IMG/VR virus record: IMGVR_UViG_3300042568_000829
Span: 1-43,086 of that record
Origin: a virus
Direction: 5' to 3' (one strand)
DNA length: 43,086 nucleotides
Position 1 is the first letter of the stretch; every line of letters starts with the position of its first letter. The position numbers and the translations under genes are program-made. Below, piece after piece: positions 12,617-20,507 of this stretch. The notes under the pieces were generated by a model, which did not search any database, was not told where the DNA came from, and worked only from the letters and a program-made list of their open reading frames with translations.

Positions 12617-12862
12617 ATGGGAAAACTTAAAGATTGGTTGGACTCAAAAAAGTCCTACACTAGAAATGAATTCAAGAAACTACATCCAAACGCAGAATTA
12701 AAAGGTGCTTGTGATGATGTATTGCTTTACAATGACGGAAACTACATCCAAGTTCTTTTCGATGGGACATTCTACGAATGCAACACCAACCGAAGCAAGC
12801 ACCTAGAACTTGTTGAGATGGAACTTTATTTAAAAAAAGTCGAGCAAAAAATATACAAGTAA
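12617..12862 (+). CDS. hypothetical protein (81 aa)
   Basis: An 81-aa Lys-rich protein (MGKLKDWLDSKKSYTRNEFK) with a short strand-rich middle (GNYIQVLFDGTFYEC). No family is recognised. It precedes the DnaA-like gene by 25 nt. The opposite-strand ORF over the same region is a shadow. Confidence 0.55.
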   Translation: MGKLKDWLDSKKSYTRNEFKKLHPNAELKGACDDVLLYNDGNYIQVLFDGTFYECNTNRSKHLELVEMELYLKKVEQKIYK

Positions 12863-12887
12863 TTAACAATTTAATATATTTACATCC

Positions 12888-13190
12888 ATGAAACATGAAG
12901 TGTTTAATCAGTACGTAGAGCGGGTCGTGGACCTGTTCGGTATTACCAAGGAGGACTTCTTCTCCAAGACAAAGAAGCGGGCCATAGTAGACGCTAGACA
13001 ATTGGTCTACTACCTATGTGCCAAGAGACCGATGCAAATTACTTACATCGAGCGGTACATGAATGATGCAGGGTACAGCATTTCGCATCCTTCAATTATT
13101 CATGGGATATCTGCGGTCGAGAAACGAATCGCAGAGGATAAGGACTACGTATCAGTAGTCAAGGAAGTAGAGCGTGCAGTATTTATTTAA
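12888..13190 (+). CDS. DnaA domain IV-like DNA-binding protein
   Basis: A 100-aa protein matching the C-terminal DNA-binding domain of DnaA without the AAA+ part: a first helix region (YVERVVDLFGITKEDFFSKT), then KKRAIVDARQLVYYLCAK, the helix-turn-helix, and the signature region SISHPSIIHGISAVEKRIAE (in DnaA, DHTTVxHA). Such stand-alone domains could recognise DnaA-box-like or phage iteron sequences and act in replication initiation or regulation. It sits just upstream of the recombination genes. Confidence 0.75.
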   Translation: MKHEVFNQYVERVVDLFGITKEDFFSKTKKRAIVDARQLVYYLCAKRPMQITYIERYMNDAGYSISHPSIIHGISAVEKRIAEDKDYVSVVKEVERAVFI

Positions 13191-13201
13191 TCCAATCTAG
13201 T

Positions 13202-13462
13202 ATGTACACATCAGAAGAGTTTTACGACCAATCAATTGAGTTCAGTTACGGGGACTCAGATTACATTTGGGAAGGCGACTACAGAGTTGAATCCTTTGAT
13301 GAGGACGGAGACTACGACAGCCCACCTTGGGGAGAAACAAAGGTGAAATTGATTCACACTACAGCGTTTCTTAAAACAAATGAGGAGGGAGAATACGAAG
13401 ACATCCTTCTTGACGATGACATGAAATACTACATTACCGAATACATCTTAGAATTACTTTAA
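13202..13462 (+). CDS. hypothetical very acidic protein (86 aa)
   Basis: An 86-aa protein dominated by Asp, Glu and Tyr (GDSDYIWEGDYRVESFDEDG), with a C-terminal helix. The charge would suit a DNA mimic or an inhibitor of a DNA-binding enzyme, but no family supports that. 13 nt before the annealing-protein gene. Confidence 0.55.
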   Translation: MYTSEEFYDQSIEFSYGDSDYIWEGDYRVESFDEDGDYDSPPWGETKVKLIHTTAFLKTNEEGEYEDILLDDDMKYYITEYILELL

Positions 13463-13475
13463 TCAATCAAATCAA

Positions 13476-14108
13476 ATGACACAAAACAAATCAGTTTTCG
13501 AAAGGCTATCAGCCATCAATGTAAATGAGTACGTTGAAAAGAAAGACGGACTTACCTACCTATCATGGGCATGGGCTTGGTCCGTTGTAAAGAAAGAATG
13601 TCCCGATGCATCCTATCAAATCCTGCCTACAGATTACGATGAGGCTCTAGGATTCATGTGCCACACTCAAGTAACCATTGAAGGGCAGACCCTAGAGATG
13701 TGGTTGCCTGTGATGGACGGCAAGAATAAGTCCATGAAGAAACATTCTTATGAGTACACCACCAAGTATGGGGTAAAGAGTGTTGAAGCGGCAACTACAT
13801 TCGACATCAACAAGACCATCATGCGATGCTTGGTTAAGAACCTAGCCATGTTTGGATTGGGCATCTACATATTTGCAGGAGAGGACTTGCCTGAGGTTGA
13901 GACATCAGCACCTGCTCCTGCTCCTGCCAAGGCTAAGCCTAGCGCAGAGTTGATTGAGTTGGTTATTGGCTCAGACAATTGGAAGAGCGTAGTGAAGTAT
14001 GTGAATGCCAACAAAGAGTTGGGCATTGGAAAGATTGGTCAGCAGTTAAACAGAAAGTACAGCATGACCAATGAAGTTAAGCAGGCAGTTGTAGACTTGT
14101 TGAAGTAA
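13476..14108 (+). CDS. single-strand annealing protein (DUF1071 / Sak3-like)
   Basis: A 210-aa protein with the DUF1071 signature near the N-terminus (residues 14-36: NVNEYVEKKDGLTYLSWAWA then W). It continues through the conserved domain (VEAATTFDINKTIMRCLVK, then GLGIYIFAGEDLP), an Ala/Pro linker (APAPAPAKAKP) and a small helical end. DUF1071 proteins are phage ssDNA-annealing recombinases. The next gene, starting on its last base, is the partner exonuclease, giving an exonuclease-annealase pair like lambda Exo/Beta. Confidence 0.85.
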   Translation: MTQNKSVFERLSAINVNEYVEKKDGLTYLSWAWAWSVVKKECPDASYQILPTDYDEALGFMCHTQVTIEGQTLEMWLPVMDGKNKSMKKHSYEYTTKYGVKSVEAATTFDINKTIMRCLVKNLAMFGLGIYIFAGEDLPEVETSAPAPAPAKAKPSAELIELVIGSDNWKSVVKYVNANKELGIGKIGQQLNRKYSMTNEVKQAVVDLLK

Positions 14109-14878
14109 TGAAGACATTGCTAGAGACAATTGACCTAACAGGGGAGCCAAATATCTTGGCTCTCCTTAATGATGACAAAGAGTACTATGGTGGGGTAGGC
14201 AAGAACTACCTATCAAACTCAGACATTGGGACCTTGCTTACAAACCCGAAGGAATTCGGTAAGTCAAGAGAGGATAGCAAGGCTTTCATGGATGGGCGAT
14301 TCTTCCATCAGTTGTTGCTTGAGCCTGAGAAGGCAGAGGCTACACCTTTCGTTGATGTGAGCACTAGGAATACCAAGGAGTACAAGAACTACTGCGAGAC
14401 AAATAACCTTCCGTTCTGTATGCTAAAGAAAGAGCAGGATGAGGTGAGGGAGTTGGTTAGTATTATGAAAAGCAATATCACATTTTACGATGAGATTTAC
14501 AGAGAGGGTAATCAGTTTGAGGTTCCCGCTGTGGGACAGATTCAAGGGATGATGTGGAAGGGTAAGGCTGACATCGTTGGTAAGGATTTCTTGATTGACT
14601 TGAAGACCACAGGCGACATTCAGAAATTTAAATACTCAGCGAAGGCATACAACTACGATTCGCAGTGTTATATTTATCAGCAATTATTTGGTAAGCCTTT
14701 GGTGTTCTATGCCATTGACAAGACAACAGGAGTTCTAGGTATTTTTAAGCCATCTCCCGAGTTTATCGAGTCAGGTGAGCGTAAGGTAGCCCGAGCCATA
14801 GAAGTCTTCTCTAAGTACTTCGGGAGCAAGCCTACGGACAACATTGATAATTACTTCATTGATGAGTTCCTAATTTAA
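14108..14878 (+). CDS. PD-(D/E)XK exonuclease (RecE/lambda-Exo-like partner)
   Basis: A 256-aa nuclease. YLSNSDIGTLLTNPKEFGKS and GRFFHQLLLEPEKAE form the typical N-terminal region. The catalytic set is visible as GKAD155 and then LID164-L-K166-T, followed by the Gln/Tyr helix SQCYIYQQLFG. It resembles phage exonucleases of the DUF3799/YqaJ type. It should resect dsDNA ends so that the DUF1071 protein can anneal the strands. The start overlaps the annealase stop by one base (TAATG). Confidence 0.85.
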   Translation: MKTLLETIDLTGEPNILALLNDDKEYYGGVGKNYLSNSDIGTLLTNPKEFGKSREDSKAFMDGRFFHQLLLEPEKAEATPFVDVSTRNTKEYKNYCETNNLPFCMLKKEQDEVRELVSIMKSNITFYDEIYREGNQFEVPAVGQIQGMMWKGKADIVGKDFLIDLKTTGDIQKFKYSAKAYNYDSQCYIYQQLFGKPLVFYAIDKTTGVLGIFKPSPEFIESGERKVARAIEVFSKYFGSKPTDNIDNYFIDEFLI

Positions 14879-14885
14879 GAGTACT

Positions 14886-14961
14886 AGTCAGGTGGGCGTA
14901 ATGCGGCAAGGTAGCCAAATCCTTTGAGGTTGCTTATCAGGTTCGAGTCCTGCCCTGACTA
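14886..14961 (+). tRNA. tRNA-like element with perfect acceptor stem
   Basis: AGTCAGG (14886-14892) and CCTGACT (14954-14960) pair perfectly, followed by discriminator A. Positions 8-9 are TG, a short D stem GGC/GCC is present, and the T arm CAGG-TTCGAGT-CCTG (14938-14952) is canonical. Total length is 76. The anticodon arm is weak: the best pairing is AATC with GGTT around CTTTGA, and the D loop is long. By resemblance of CTTTGA it may derive from tRNA-Gln(TTG), but decoding ability is doubtful. No 3' CCA is encoded. Confidence 0.5.
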
Positions 14962-14975
14962 CATAAATTGCCAAA

Positions 14976-15081
14976 AGTGTAATTTAATGCACGATTTGGA
15001 TAAATATCCAATCATCTGCTTAGCCTTAGAGGTAGGTGGTTGGTTCAAATAGACTGAGGCATACTAAAAACAATTTACACT
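14976..15081 (+). promoter_or_regulatory. structured leader of the SSB-like gene
   Basis: AGTGTAA (14976-14982) is complementary to TTACACT (15075-15081), which touches the start codon at 15082, so the whole leader could close into a multi-branched fold. Inside are TGGATA/TATCCA (14997-15002 with 15005-15010, extended by GAT/ATC past a bulge) and GCCTTAG/CTGAGGC (15023-15029 with 15054-15060). Closing the outer helix would bury the start region, which suggests translational control. No homologous second copy was found. Confidence 0.45.
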
Positions 15082-15381
15082 ATGGCACAAGATGAAAAAA
15101 TCTTTGCAGAAGGTTTCTCCTTCAAGAGAAACGAAAAGGCTCCTGACTTTGTAGTAGGGAGACTATCACTAAAGGTTGATGATGCGGTAGCATTCATTAA
15201 AGACCATCAGAAGAATGGTTGGGTGAACCTAAACATCAAGACCGCTAGAAGTGGTAACCACTATGTTGAACTCGATACCTACGAGCCAACAACACAGCAA
15301 GCTCCTAGCAAAGCGGCACCAAAGCCACAAGCAAAGGTAGTACTACCCGAGCCCGAGGATGATGGTGACCTGCCGTTCTAA
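15082..15381 (+). CDS. SSB-like ssDNA-binding protein with acidic tip (99 aa)
   Basis: A 99-aa protein. The body (FSFKRNEKAPDFVVGRLSLK and NGWVNLNIKTARSGNHYVEL) reads as a small beta-rich domain common in phage replication modules. An Ala/Pro linker leads to EDDGDLPF, matching the acidic D-D-x-[IL]-P-F tip with which bacterial SSBs recruit repair and replication proteins. It is too short for a standard full OB-fold SSB, so I call it SSB-like. It is followed by a strong terminator. Confidence 0.65.
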   Translation: MAQDEKIFAEGFSFKRNEKAPDFVVGRLSLKVDDAVAFIKDHQKNGWVNLNIKTARSGNHYVELDTYEPTTQQAPSKAAPKPQAKVVLPEPEDDGDLPF

Positions 15382-15393
15382 TAGGCAAACTAA

Positions 15394-15420
15394 GGGGGAG
15401 AAAATCTCTCCCTTTTTTTT
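15394..15420 (+). terminator. rho-independent terminator after the SSB-like gene
   Basis: GGGAGA (15396-15401) pairs with TCTCCC (15407-15412) around AAATC, followed immediately by eight T residues (15413-15420). It separates the recombination/SSB unit from the primase-helicase unit. Confidence 0.85.
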
Positions 15421-15432
15421 AGCCTTTTTGCC

Positions 15433-15591
15433 TGACGAAAATGTCAAACTCATTTCCCTATATTTTCTATATATAATTATTCTTTCTTTCTTTTTTTTCT
15501 GATTAAATTTTAAGAATAAAATTGACATTATTGACAGCAGATTGATTATCAGTAACTTACACGACATTAAACCGACACCGAATTAACATTT
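15433..15591. repeat. second origin-like region, related to 3681-3952
   Basis: After TGAC-gaaaat-GTCA (15433-15446) the order CATTTCCCTATA, TATATATAA, a CTTT-rich tract and AAAATTGACATTATTGACA parallels 3764-3866 (CATTTTTCCCCCTATA, TATATATATA, pyrimidine tract, AAAATCGACATTTTCGACA). More GACA-type copies follow (CGACATTAAA, CCGACACC, TATGACAC) up to the primase start. The stretch has no gene. It may be a second origin, a primase autoregulatory site, or a diverged duplicate. Confidence 0.5.
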
Positions 15592-18000
15592 ATGACACAG
15601 AACGTAACAATTTTCAAGAGCATCAAGGATACTGACACTCCGTTCTTCAGGGACATACGTCTGATTCTTCTCAGAATCAAGGATGGTTCAGAGACAACCA
15701 AGGAATTGGTAAAGAAGATTCGTGCAGAGAAGCGCAAGCCTGAGCGACAGGAATTAAAGAAGGAACTTCCTGCCATCTGCTTCAGCGGTACATTCAACAA
15801 GCGTACAGATGCATCTCTGATTCAGCACTCAGGGTTTATCTGCCTAGACTTTGATGGATATGAGAAGCAGAAGGAACTGCTACATGACAAAGAGAACCTG
15901 ACCAAGAACAAGTATGTTTTCTCAGTATTTATTTCTCCATCGGGAAATGGTCTGAAGGTAATCGTAAAGATTCCTGCAGATGCAGAGAACCATACCAACT
16001 ACTTTAACAGCCTAGAGAAATACTTTAACAGCCCCTACTTTGATAAGACTAGCAAGAACCTGTCTCGTGTATGCTACGAGTCTTATGACCCATTGCTATA
16101 CATCAATGAGAACTCATCTGTATGGGATGTAATCGAGGAGCCTGAGTACACAGAGGTAAGCAAGGTTAAGGACAGCCCTACCATTCCAATCACAGATGAG
16201 AATAAGATAGTGGACATACTTGTCAAGTGGTGGACAAAGAAATACCCAATGATGGAGGGACAGCGCAATCAGAACTGCTACGTCCTAGCGATGGCGTTCA
16301 ATGACTTCGGCATCAACAAGGGTCTTGCATCCTATGTCCTGAATCAGTACGCCTCTGAGGACTTTACAACTCGTGAAATTTCTAACACGATTGACTCAGC
16401 ATACAAGCACACCGCAAACTTCGGTACCAAGTACTACGAAGACGAGGAGCGTATCAATCAGATTCGTGCCAAACTCAGACGTGGTGTATCAAAAAAAGAG
16501 ATTCGCTTCCAACTGCAGGACTCCAACTTGGACAGCGATACTATCGAATCAGTACTCAACAAGGTAGAAGAGGAGAATGCGAAGCAGACTTTTTGGGACA
16601 GAAACGAGAAGGGAGTCATCAGAGTAGTACACATTCAGTTCAAGCAGTTCCTTGAAGACTCAGGCTTTTACAAGTACTGCCCTGAGGGAGGAAAGAACTA
16701 TGTATTCGTAAAGGTTACCAACAACCTGATAGACCACACCTCAGAGAAAGAAATCAAGGACTTCGTCCTGAACCACCTGCTAGAGTTGGATGACATCGGG
16801 GTATACAATTACTTCGCAGACAACACACGATTCTTTAAGGAGGAATTCCTGTCCATGCTATCAACCATTGATATTTACTTCATTGCTGATACCAAGGATG
16901 CCGCATACCTGTACTACAAGAACTGCGCTGTAAAGATTACCAAGGATTCAATCAGCACGCTAGACTACCTTGACCTTGGCGGGTATGTTTGGAAGGACCA
17001 TGTGATTGACCGCAACTTCACGCTCTGTGGGGTGACCGAGAGATGTGACTTCAGAAAGTTTGTAAGCAACATCAATGGTGGTGACGAAGGTAGAATCAAA
17101 TCAATGGAGAGCACCATTGGATTCTTGATGCATGGATACAAGAACTTATCGTTCTGTCCTGCTGTGATTCTAAACGATGAGGTAATCAGCGACAACCCTG
17201 AGGGAGGAACGGGAAAGGGATTGCTTATGAATGCGCTAAGCAAGATGAAGAAACTCGTGGTGATTGACGGCAAGTCATTTGCATTCGAGCGAAGCTTCGC
17301 TTATCAGTTGGTGTCAGCAGATACACAGATATTATGCTTTGATGATGTGAGAAAGCACTTTGACTTCGAGCGATTGTTCAGTGTGATAACTGAAGGTTTG
17401 ACTCTAGAGAAAAAGAATAAGGATGCAATCAAGATTCCGTTCAGCAAGTCGCCAAAGATTGCACTCACTACTAACTACGCCATCAAAGGTGCCGGCAATT
17501 CATTCGCAAGACGTAAGTGGGAGTTGGAGTTGCATCAGTACTACAACAAGGAGTTCACTCCATTGGATGAGTTTGGAAAGTTGATGTTCGGTGATTGGAA
17601 CGATGATGATTGGTGCGAGTTTGACAACTACATGATTGGCTGTTTAAAATCTTACCTCAAGACAGGTTTGGTTAAGAGTAAATTTGTTAACTTAAAAATC
17701 AGACAGCTGTCCGCAGAGACCTGCCATGAGTTTATCGAGTGGTGCGGATTGGTTGACAGCAACGAGCGTAACGTGGTGCTACAGACAGACACTAGGCTTT
17801 ACAAGAATGAACTCTACTACAACTTCGTGGAGGAGTATCCTGACTACGGACCTAGAGGACGAATGAGTATCAGCAGGACAAAGTTCTACAGATGGTTAGT
17901 CTCCTATGCTATTTACAAAGAGGGGACCATGCCTGAGGAGGACAGAGACCAACAGGGTAGATGGATAATCATTAAAAGCAAAAAACAAGATGAAGAGTAA
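15592..18000 (+). CDS. primase-helicase (VirE/BT4734-type primase plus SF3 helicase)
   Basis: An 802-aa replication protein. Residues 1-190 match the VirE/BT4734-like primase domain: SGTFNKRTDASLIQHSG, then LDFDGYEKQ (catalytic Asp pair) and SPSGNGLKVIVKI. A helical PriCT-like part follows (about 200-290). The C-terminal half is a superfamily 3 helicase: Walker A NPEGGTGKG with K542, Walker B ILCFDDV (D584-D585), and KIALTTNY as sensor. Walker A ends G-K-G where most have G-K-[ST]. It should unwind and prime the phage fork. The origin-like repeats lie directly upstream. Confidence 0.88.
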   Translation: MTQNVTIFKSIKDTDTPFFRDIRLILLRIKDGSETTKELVKKIRAEKRKPERQELKKELPAICFSGTFNKRTDASLIQHSGFICLDFDGYEKQKELLHDKENLTKNKYVFSVFISPSGNGLKVIVKIPADAENHTNYFNSLEKYFNSPYFDKTSKNLSRVCYESYDPLLYINENSSVWDVIEEPEYTEVSKVKDSPTIPITDENKIVDILVKWWTKKYPMMEGQRNQNCYVLAMAFNDFGINKGLASYVLNQYASEDFTTREISNTIDSAYKHTANFGTKYYEDEERINQIRAKLRRGVSKKEIRFQLQDSNLDSDTIESVLNKVEEENAKQTFWDRNEKGVIRVVHIQFKQFLEDSGFYKYCPEGGKNYVFVKVTNNLIDHTSEKEIKDFVLNHLLELDDIGVYNYFADNTRFFKEEFLSMLSTIDIYFIADTKDAAYLYYKNCAVKITKDSISTLDYLDLGGYVWKDHVIDRNFTLCGVTERCDFRKFVSNINGGDEGRIKSMESTIGFLMHGYKNLSFCPAVILNDEVISDNPEGGTGKGLLMNALSKMKKLVVIDGKSFAFERSFAYQLVSADTQILCFDDVRKHFDFERLFSVITEGLTLEKKNKDAIKIPFSKSPKIALTTNYAIKGAGNSFARRKWELELHQYYNKEFTPLDEFGKLMFGDWNDDDWCEFDNYMIGCLKSYLKTGLVKSKFVNLKIRQLSAETCHEFIEWCGLVDSNERNVVLQTDTRLYKNELYYNFVEEYPDYGPRGRMSISRTKFYRWLVSYAIYKEGTMPEEDRDQQGRWIIIKSKKQDEE

Positions 18001-18163
18001 TCTGATTATTTGGAACTACGTGTTCCATTGGAATGAGTACACAGGCAAGTGGTATGCTGTACATAGGGACAAGTACCTTGATTATTGGAATGTTGAGAAG
18101 GATGTATTCATGAGTGACGAGAACCTAGATGAATTAATCAAAAGGATAAAGGACAATGACTGA
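17990..18163 (+). CDS. small Trp/Tyr-rich protein (57 aa)
   Basis: A 57-aa ORF, MKSNLIIWNYVFHWNEYTGK and on to a Lys/Asp-rich end. It overlaps the primase-helicase end by 11 nt and the next start by 8 nt, so it fits the coupled operon. The WNYVFHWNEYTGKWYAVHRD pattern recalls short domains of phage accessory proteins, but no family is assigned. Confidence 0.5.
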   Translation: MKSNLIIWNYVFHWNEYTGKWYAVHRDKYLDYWNVEKDVFMSDENLDELIKRIKDND

Positions 18164-18491
18164 GCAACAACAAGTACATATCGGGATGATTAACTCCTTC
18201 AATATAATCACCCAAAGGAATACCGTATACGAGGTGATGTCATCAGGGATTGGGTACTTTGCTCACATCCCTGACAGGGAGCCTGACTTTGATACATTGG
18301 AGGATATGCTTCATTACTTCTCTGAGATTGAGATGTTCGAGAAATGTATTGAGTTGTTGAAGTACATGGAAGACAACTTCAATGAGGATGGTTCAGAGAA
18401 ATTTGAGAGATGCGATTGCGATTACCCTGTCATCGAGGAGTACTCCCCAAATATGGTTTGTGGTGGTTGTAAATTGAGACTACGTAAATGA
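18156..18491 (+). CDS. hypothetical protein with C-terminal zinc-binding motif (111 aa)
   Basis: A 111-aa acidic protein. The C-terminus has C-D-C-D-Y-P and, 15 residues on, C-G-G-C (SPNMVCGGCKLRLRK), four cysteines suited to one zinc. The N-terminal part is alpha/beta (HIGMINSFNIITQRNTVYEV) with an acidic helical middle. It overlaps the helicase gene start by 4 nt (ATGA), so it may act with the helicase. Confidence 0.6.
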   Translation: MTEQQQVHIGMINSFNIITQRNTVYEVMSSGIGYFAHIPDREPDFDTLEDMLHYFSEIEMFEKCIELLKYMEDNFNEDGSEKFERCDCDYPVIEEYSPNMVCGGCKLRLRK

Positions 18492-19951
18492 AAAATATAG
18501 TAGAGCGGATTGCAGGATATAGTAACGAGGCAATGTTGCACTATTGTGAAACTTTGAAATCAATAATTACTCAGACCAACGACACTAAGATTGGTCGAGG
18601 CAAGAAGGTAGAGACTATCAAGGTGCCAAAGTACAAAGTAGACCAAGACGTTCTAGATAAAATATTGCGCAGCTGCGAACACTACAAAAAATTAAATCAA
18701 ATGAAATTCAATTTCAGGGATTACCAAACCGATATAATTGAGAAAGGCTCCCGTATTCTAAACGAGCATGGGTTCTTATATCTAGCAATGGAGGTAAGGA
18801 CAGGCAAGACTCTCACGAGTCTAGGTATTGCAGAAAGGATAGAGGCTGAGCGGGTGCTGTTCGTTACTAAGAAAAAAGCAATTAGTACGATTGAAGCAGA
18901 CTACAAAGTATTGAAACCATATTATCATCTGACTGTGATTAACTACGAGAGCCTTCACTTGGTGATGGACAATGAGAAGTGGGACCTAATTATCTGCGAT
19001 GAGGCACACAGCATGGGGGCTTTCCCTAAGCCTAGCGGCAGAGCTTTATTGGTGGCTCAGGTAATAAGAAAGTATAGACCAAAGGTGATACTGCTGTCGG
19101 GTACACCAACTCCCGAAAGTTATTCTCAGATGTACCATCAGGTGTATGCCATACCAAACAATCCATTCGATGAGTTCTCAAACTTCTACAGATTCTGCGA
19201 CAAGTATGTTAATGTGAAGCAAAAGAAAATCAATGGACTGCTGATGAATGACTACAGCCATGGGCTTGAGTCTATTGTTGAGGCAATGAAACCATACACC
19301 ATAAACTACACGCAGTCTGAGGCAGGTTTTGTAACGCAAGTTGAGGAGGAAGTTTTATATGTCCCCATGAAAGAGTCAACCTACAGGTTGATTGACAAAC
19401 TGAAGCGTGACTTAGTGGTAGAGGGGAAGGAAGAGACCATACTAGCAGACACTCCCGTGAAATTAATGATGAAGGTACATCAGATATCTAGTGGGACAAT
19501 TAAGTTTGAGAGTGGGAACAGCATGGTTTTGGACACCACCAAGGCGGAGTTCATTAAACAAAAATTTCAAGGAAGTAAGATAGGGATATTCTATAAATTT
19601 AAAGAAGAGTATAACGCCTTGAAGCAAGTGTTTGGTGATGAGCTGACTAATGAGCTGAGCGTGTTCGAAGACACTAATAAGCACATTGCTTTACAGATTG
19701 TGTCGGGCAGAGAAGGGATATCCCTACGTCAGGCTGACTACTTGGTGTATTACAACATTGACTTTAGTGCCACGAGTTATTGGCAGAGCAAGGACAGGAT
19801 GACAACCAAGGAGAGACTAGATAATAAGGTCTATTGGATATTCTCAGAAGGAGGTATTGAACGGGACATATACAAGGCAGTAACAAAGAAGAAAGACTAC
19901 ACTATCAATCACTTTAAAAAAGACTTTTATGAAAGCAAAACTAATCTTTAA
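18488..19951 (+). CDS. superfamily 2 (SNF2-like) DNA helicase
   Basis: A 487-aa helicase. FNFRDYQTDIIEKG is the Q-like motif; Walker A is EVRTGKT (residues 102-108); the DEAH box is ICDEAHSMG (D171); motif III is LLSGTPTPE; motif V/VI lies near the end (GREGISLRQADYLVYYN and QSKDRMTTKERL, with Arg finger). The layout is of phage SNF2/DEAD-like helicases that remodel replication or recombination intermediates. Placement in the primase operon supports a fork or repair role. Confidence 0.9.
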   Translation: MKNIVERIAGYSNEAMLHYCETLKSIITQTNDTKIGRGKKVETIKVPKYKVDQDVLDKILRSCEHYKKLNQMKFNFRDYQTDIIEKGSRILNEHGFLYLAMEVRTGKTLTSLGIAERIEAERVLFVTKKKAISTIEADYKVLKPYYHLTVINYESLHLVMDNEKWDLIICDEAHSMGAFPKPSGRALLVAQVIRKYRPKVILLSGTPTPESYSQMYHQVYAIPNNPFDEFSNFYRFCDKYVNVKQKKINGLLMNDYSHGLESIVEAMKPYTINYTQSEAGFVTQVEEEVLYVPMKESTYRLIDKLKRDLVVEGKEETILADTPVKLMMKVHQISSGTIKFESGNSMVLDTTKAEFIKQKFQGSKIGIFYKFKEEYNALKQVFGDELTNELSVFEDTNKHIALQIVSGREGISLRQADYLVYYNIDFSATSYWQSKDRMTTKERLDNKVYWIFSEGGIERDIYKAVTKKKDYTINHFKKDFYESKTNL

Positions 19952-20153
19952 TTTACCTGAGGATTACCATGAGTGGAAGAATTCCATAGATGGAGCGAAT
20001 ATGCGCTCAACTCTATGGGAGTACGACCAATGGTTAAGAAGTAAGATAAAGTACGAGGACCTGACTGACGAGCAGTACCAAACCTATCAGAGTTGCAGAA
20101 ACAGATTGAGAGAAATTCTATACGATAACGATATAAACATAGAAAACGGATGA
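19929..20153 (+). CDS. conserved small phage protein next to helicase (74 aa)
   Basis: A 74-aa protein starting MKAKLIFNLPEDYHEWKNSI, then TLWEYDQWLRSKIKYEDL. The LPED...LWEYDQWLR order is familiar from many phage replication modules without a known role. It overlaps the helicase end by 23 nt. Probably helical and acidic. Confidence 0.65.
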   Translation: MKAKLIFNLPEDYHEWKNSIDGANMRSTLWEYDQWLRSKIKYEDLTDEQYQTYQSCRNRLREILYDNDINIENG

Positions 20154-20362
20154 ACATCTATCTAGGACAACAAGCAAAGAGCCTATTCTACATGAGGGAA
20201 GTTCCCATTGAATCAATAGGCGTGTTCCAATGCATAGGCGGTGATTGGGTGTATTGGTTCAATAATGGATTCACCTACGACACAGGTGTCGCTGACAGCG
20301 AAGCAGAAGCATTACAGATAGCAAAGAAAAACTTTAGACCTTATAAATATGATGACATTTAA
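20150..20362 (+). CDS. hypothetical protein (70 aa)
   Basis: A 70-aa protein with strand-rich text (VFQCIGGDWVYWFNNGFTYD) and a helix (DSEAEALQIAKKNF). Start overlaps the previous stop by 4 nt. No family is recognised. Confidence 0.55.
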   Translation: MNIYLGQQAKSLFYMREVPIESIGVFQCIGGDWVYWFNNGFTYDTGVADSEAEALQIAKKNFRPYKYDDI

Positions 20363-20507
20363 AGTACACGGAGAGAAGTTTCATGACATGGACAGACTCA
20401 ACAATCAAATAATGAAAGTCATGCGCAGGTATGGATTCCAATTTGGATACTTTGAGATTGGAGATGCGTATGAAGTTAACGGAACCGTTAACCTGATACT
20501 TGAATGA
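20349..20507 (+). CDS. hypothetical protein (52 aa)
   Basis: A 52-aa ORF, MMTFKVHGEKFHDMDRLNNQ and on, probably alpha/beta. It overlaps the previous gene by 14 nt and the nuclease gene by 4 nt (ATGA), consistent with a real coupled gene. Its last codons contain the inverted repeat at 20475-20492. No family is recognised. Confidence 0.5.
   Translation: MMTFKVHGEKFHDMDRLNNQIMKVMRRYGFQFGYFEIGDAYEVNGTVNLILE
20475..20492. repeat. inverted repeat GTTAACGG/CCGTTAAC
   Basis: GTTAACGG (20475-20482), AA, then CCGTTAAC (20485-20492): 8-bp arms, perfect apart from the two central bases. It lies 11 nt before the VRR-NUC start, inside the end of the 52-aa gene. It could be an operator-like site or a hairpin that affects translation of the nuclease. 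Codon choice alone (V-N-G-T-V-N) could also produce it. Confidence 0.5.
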
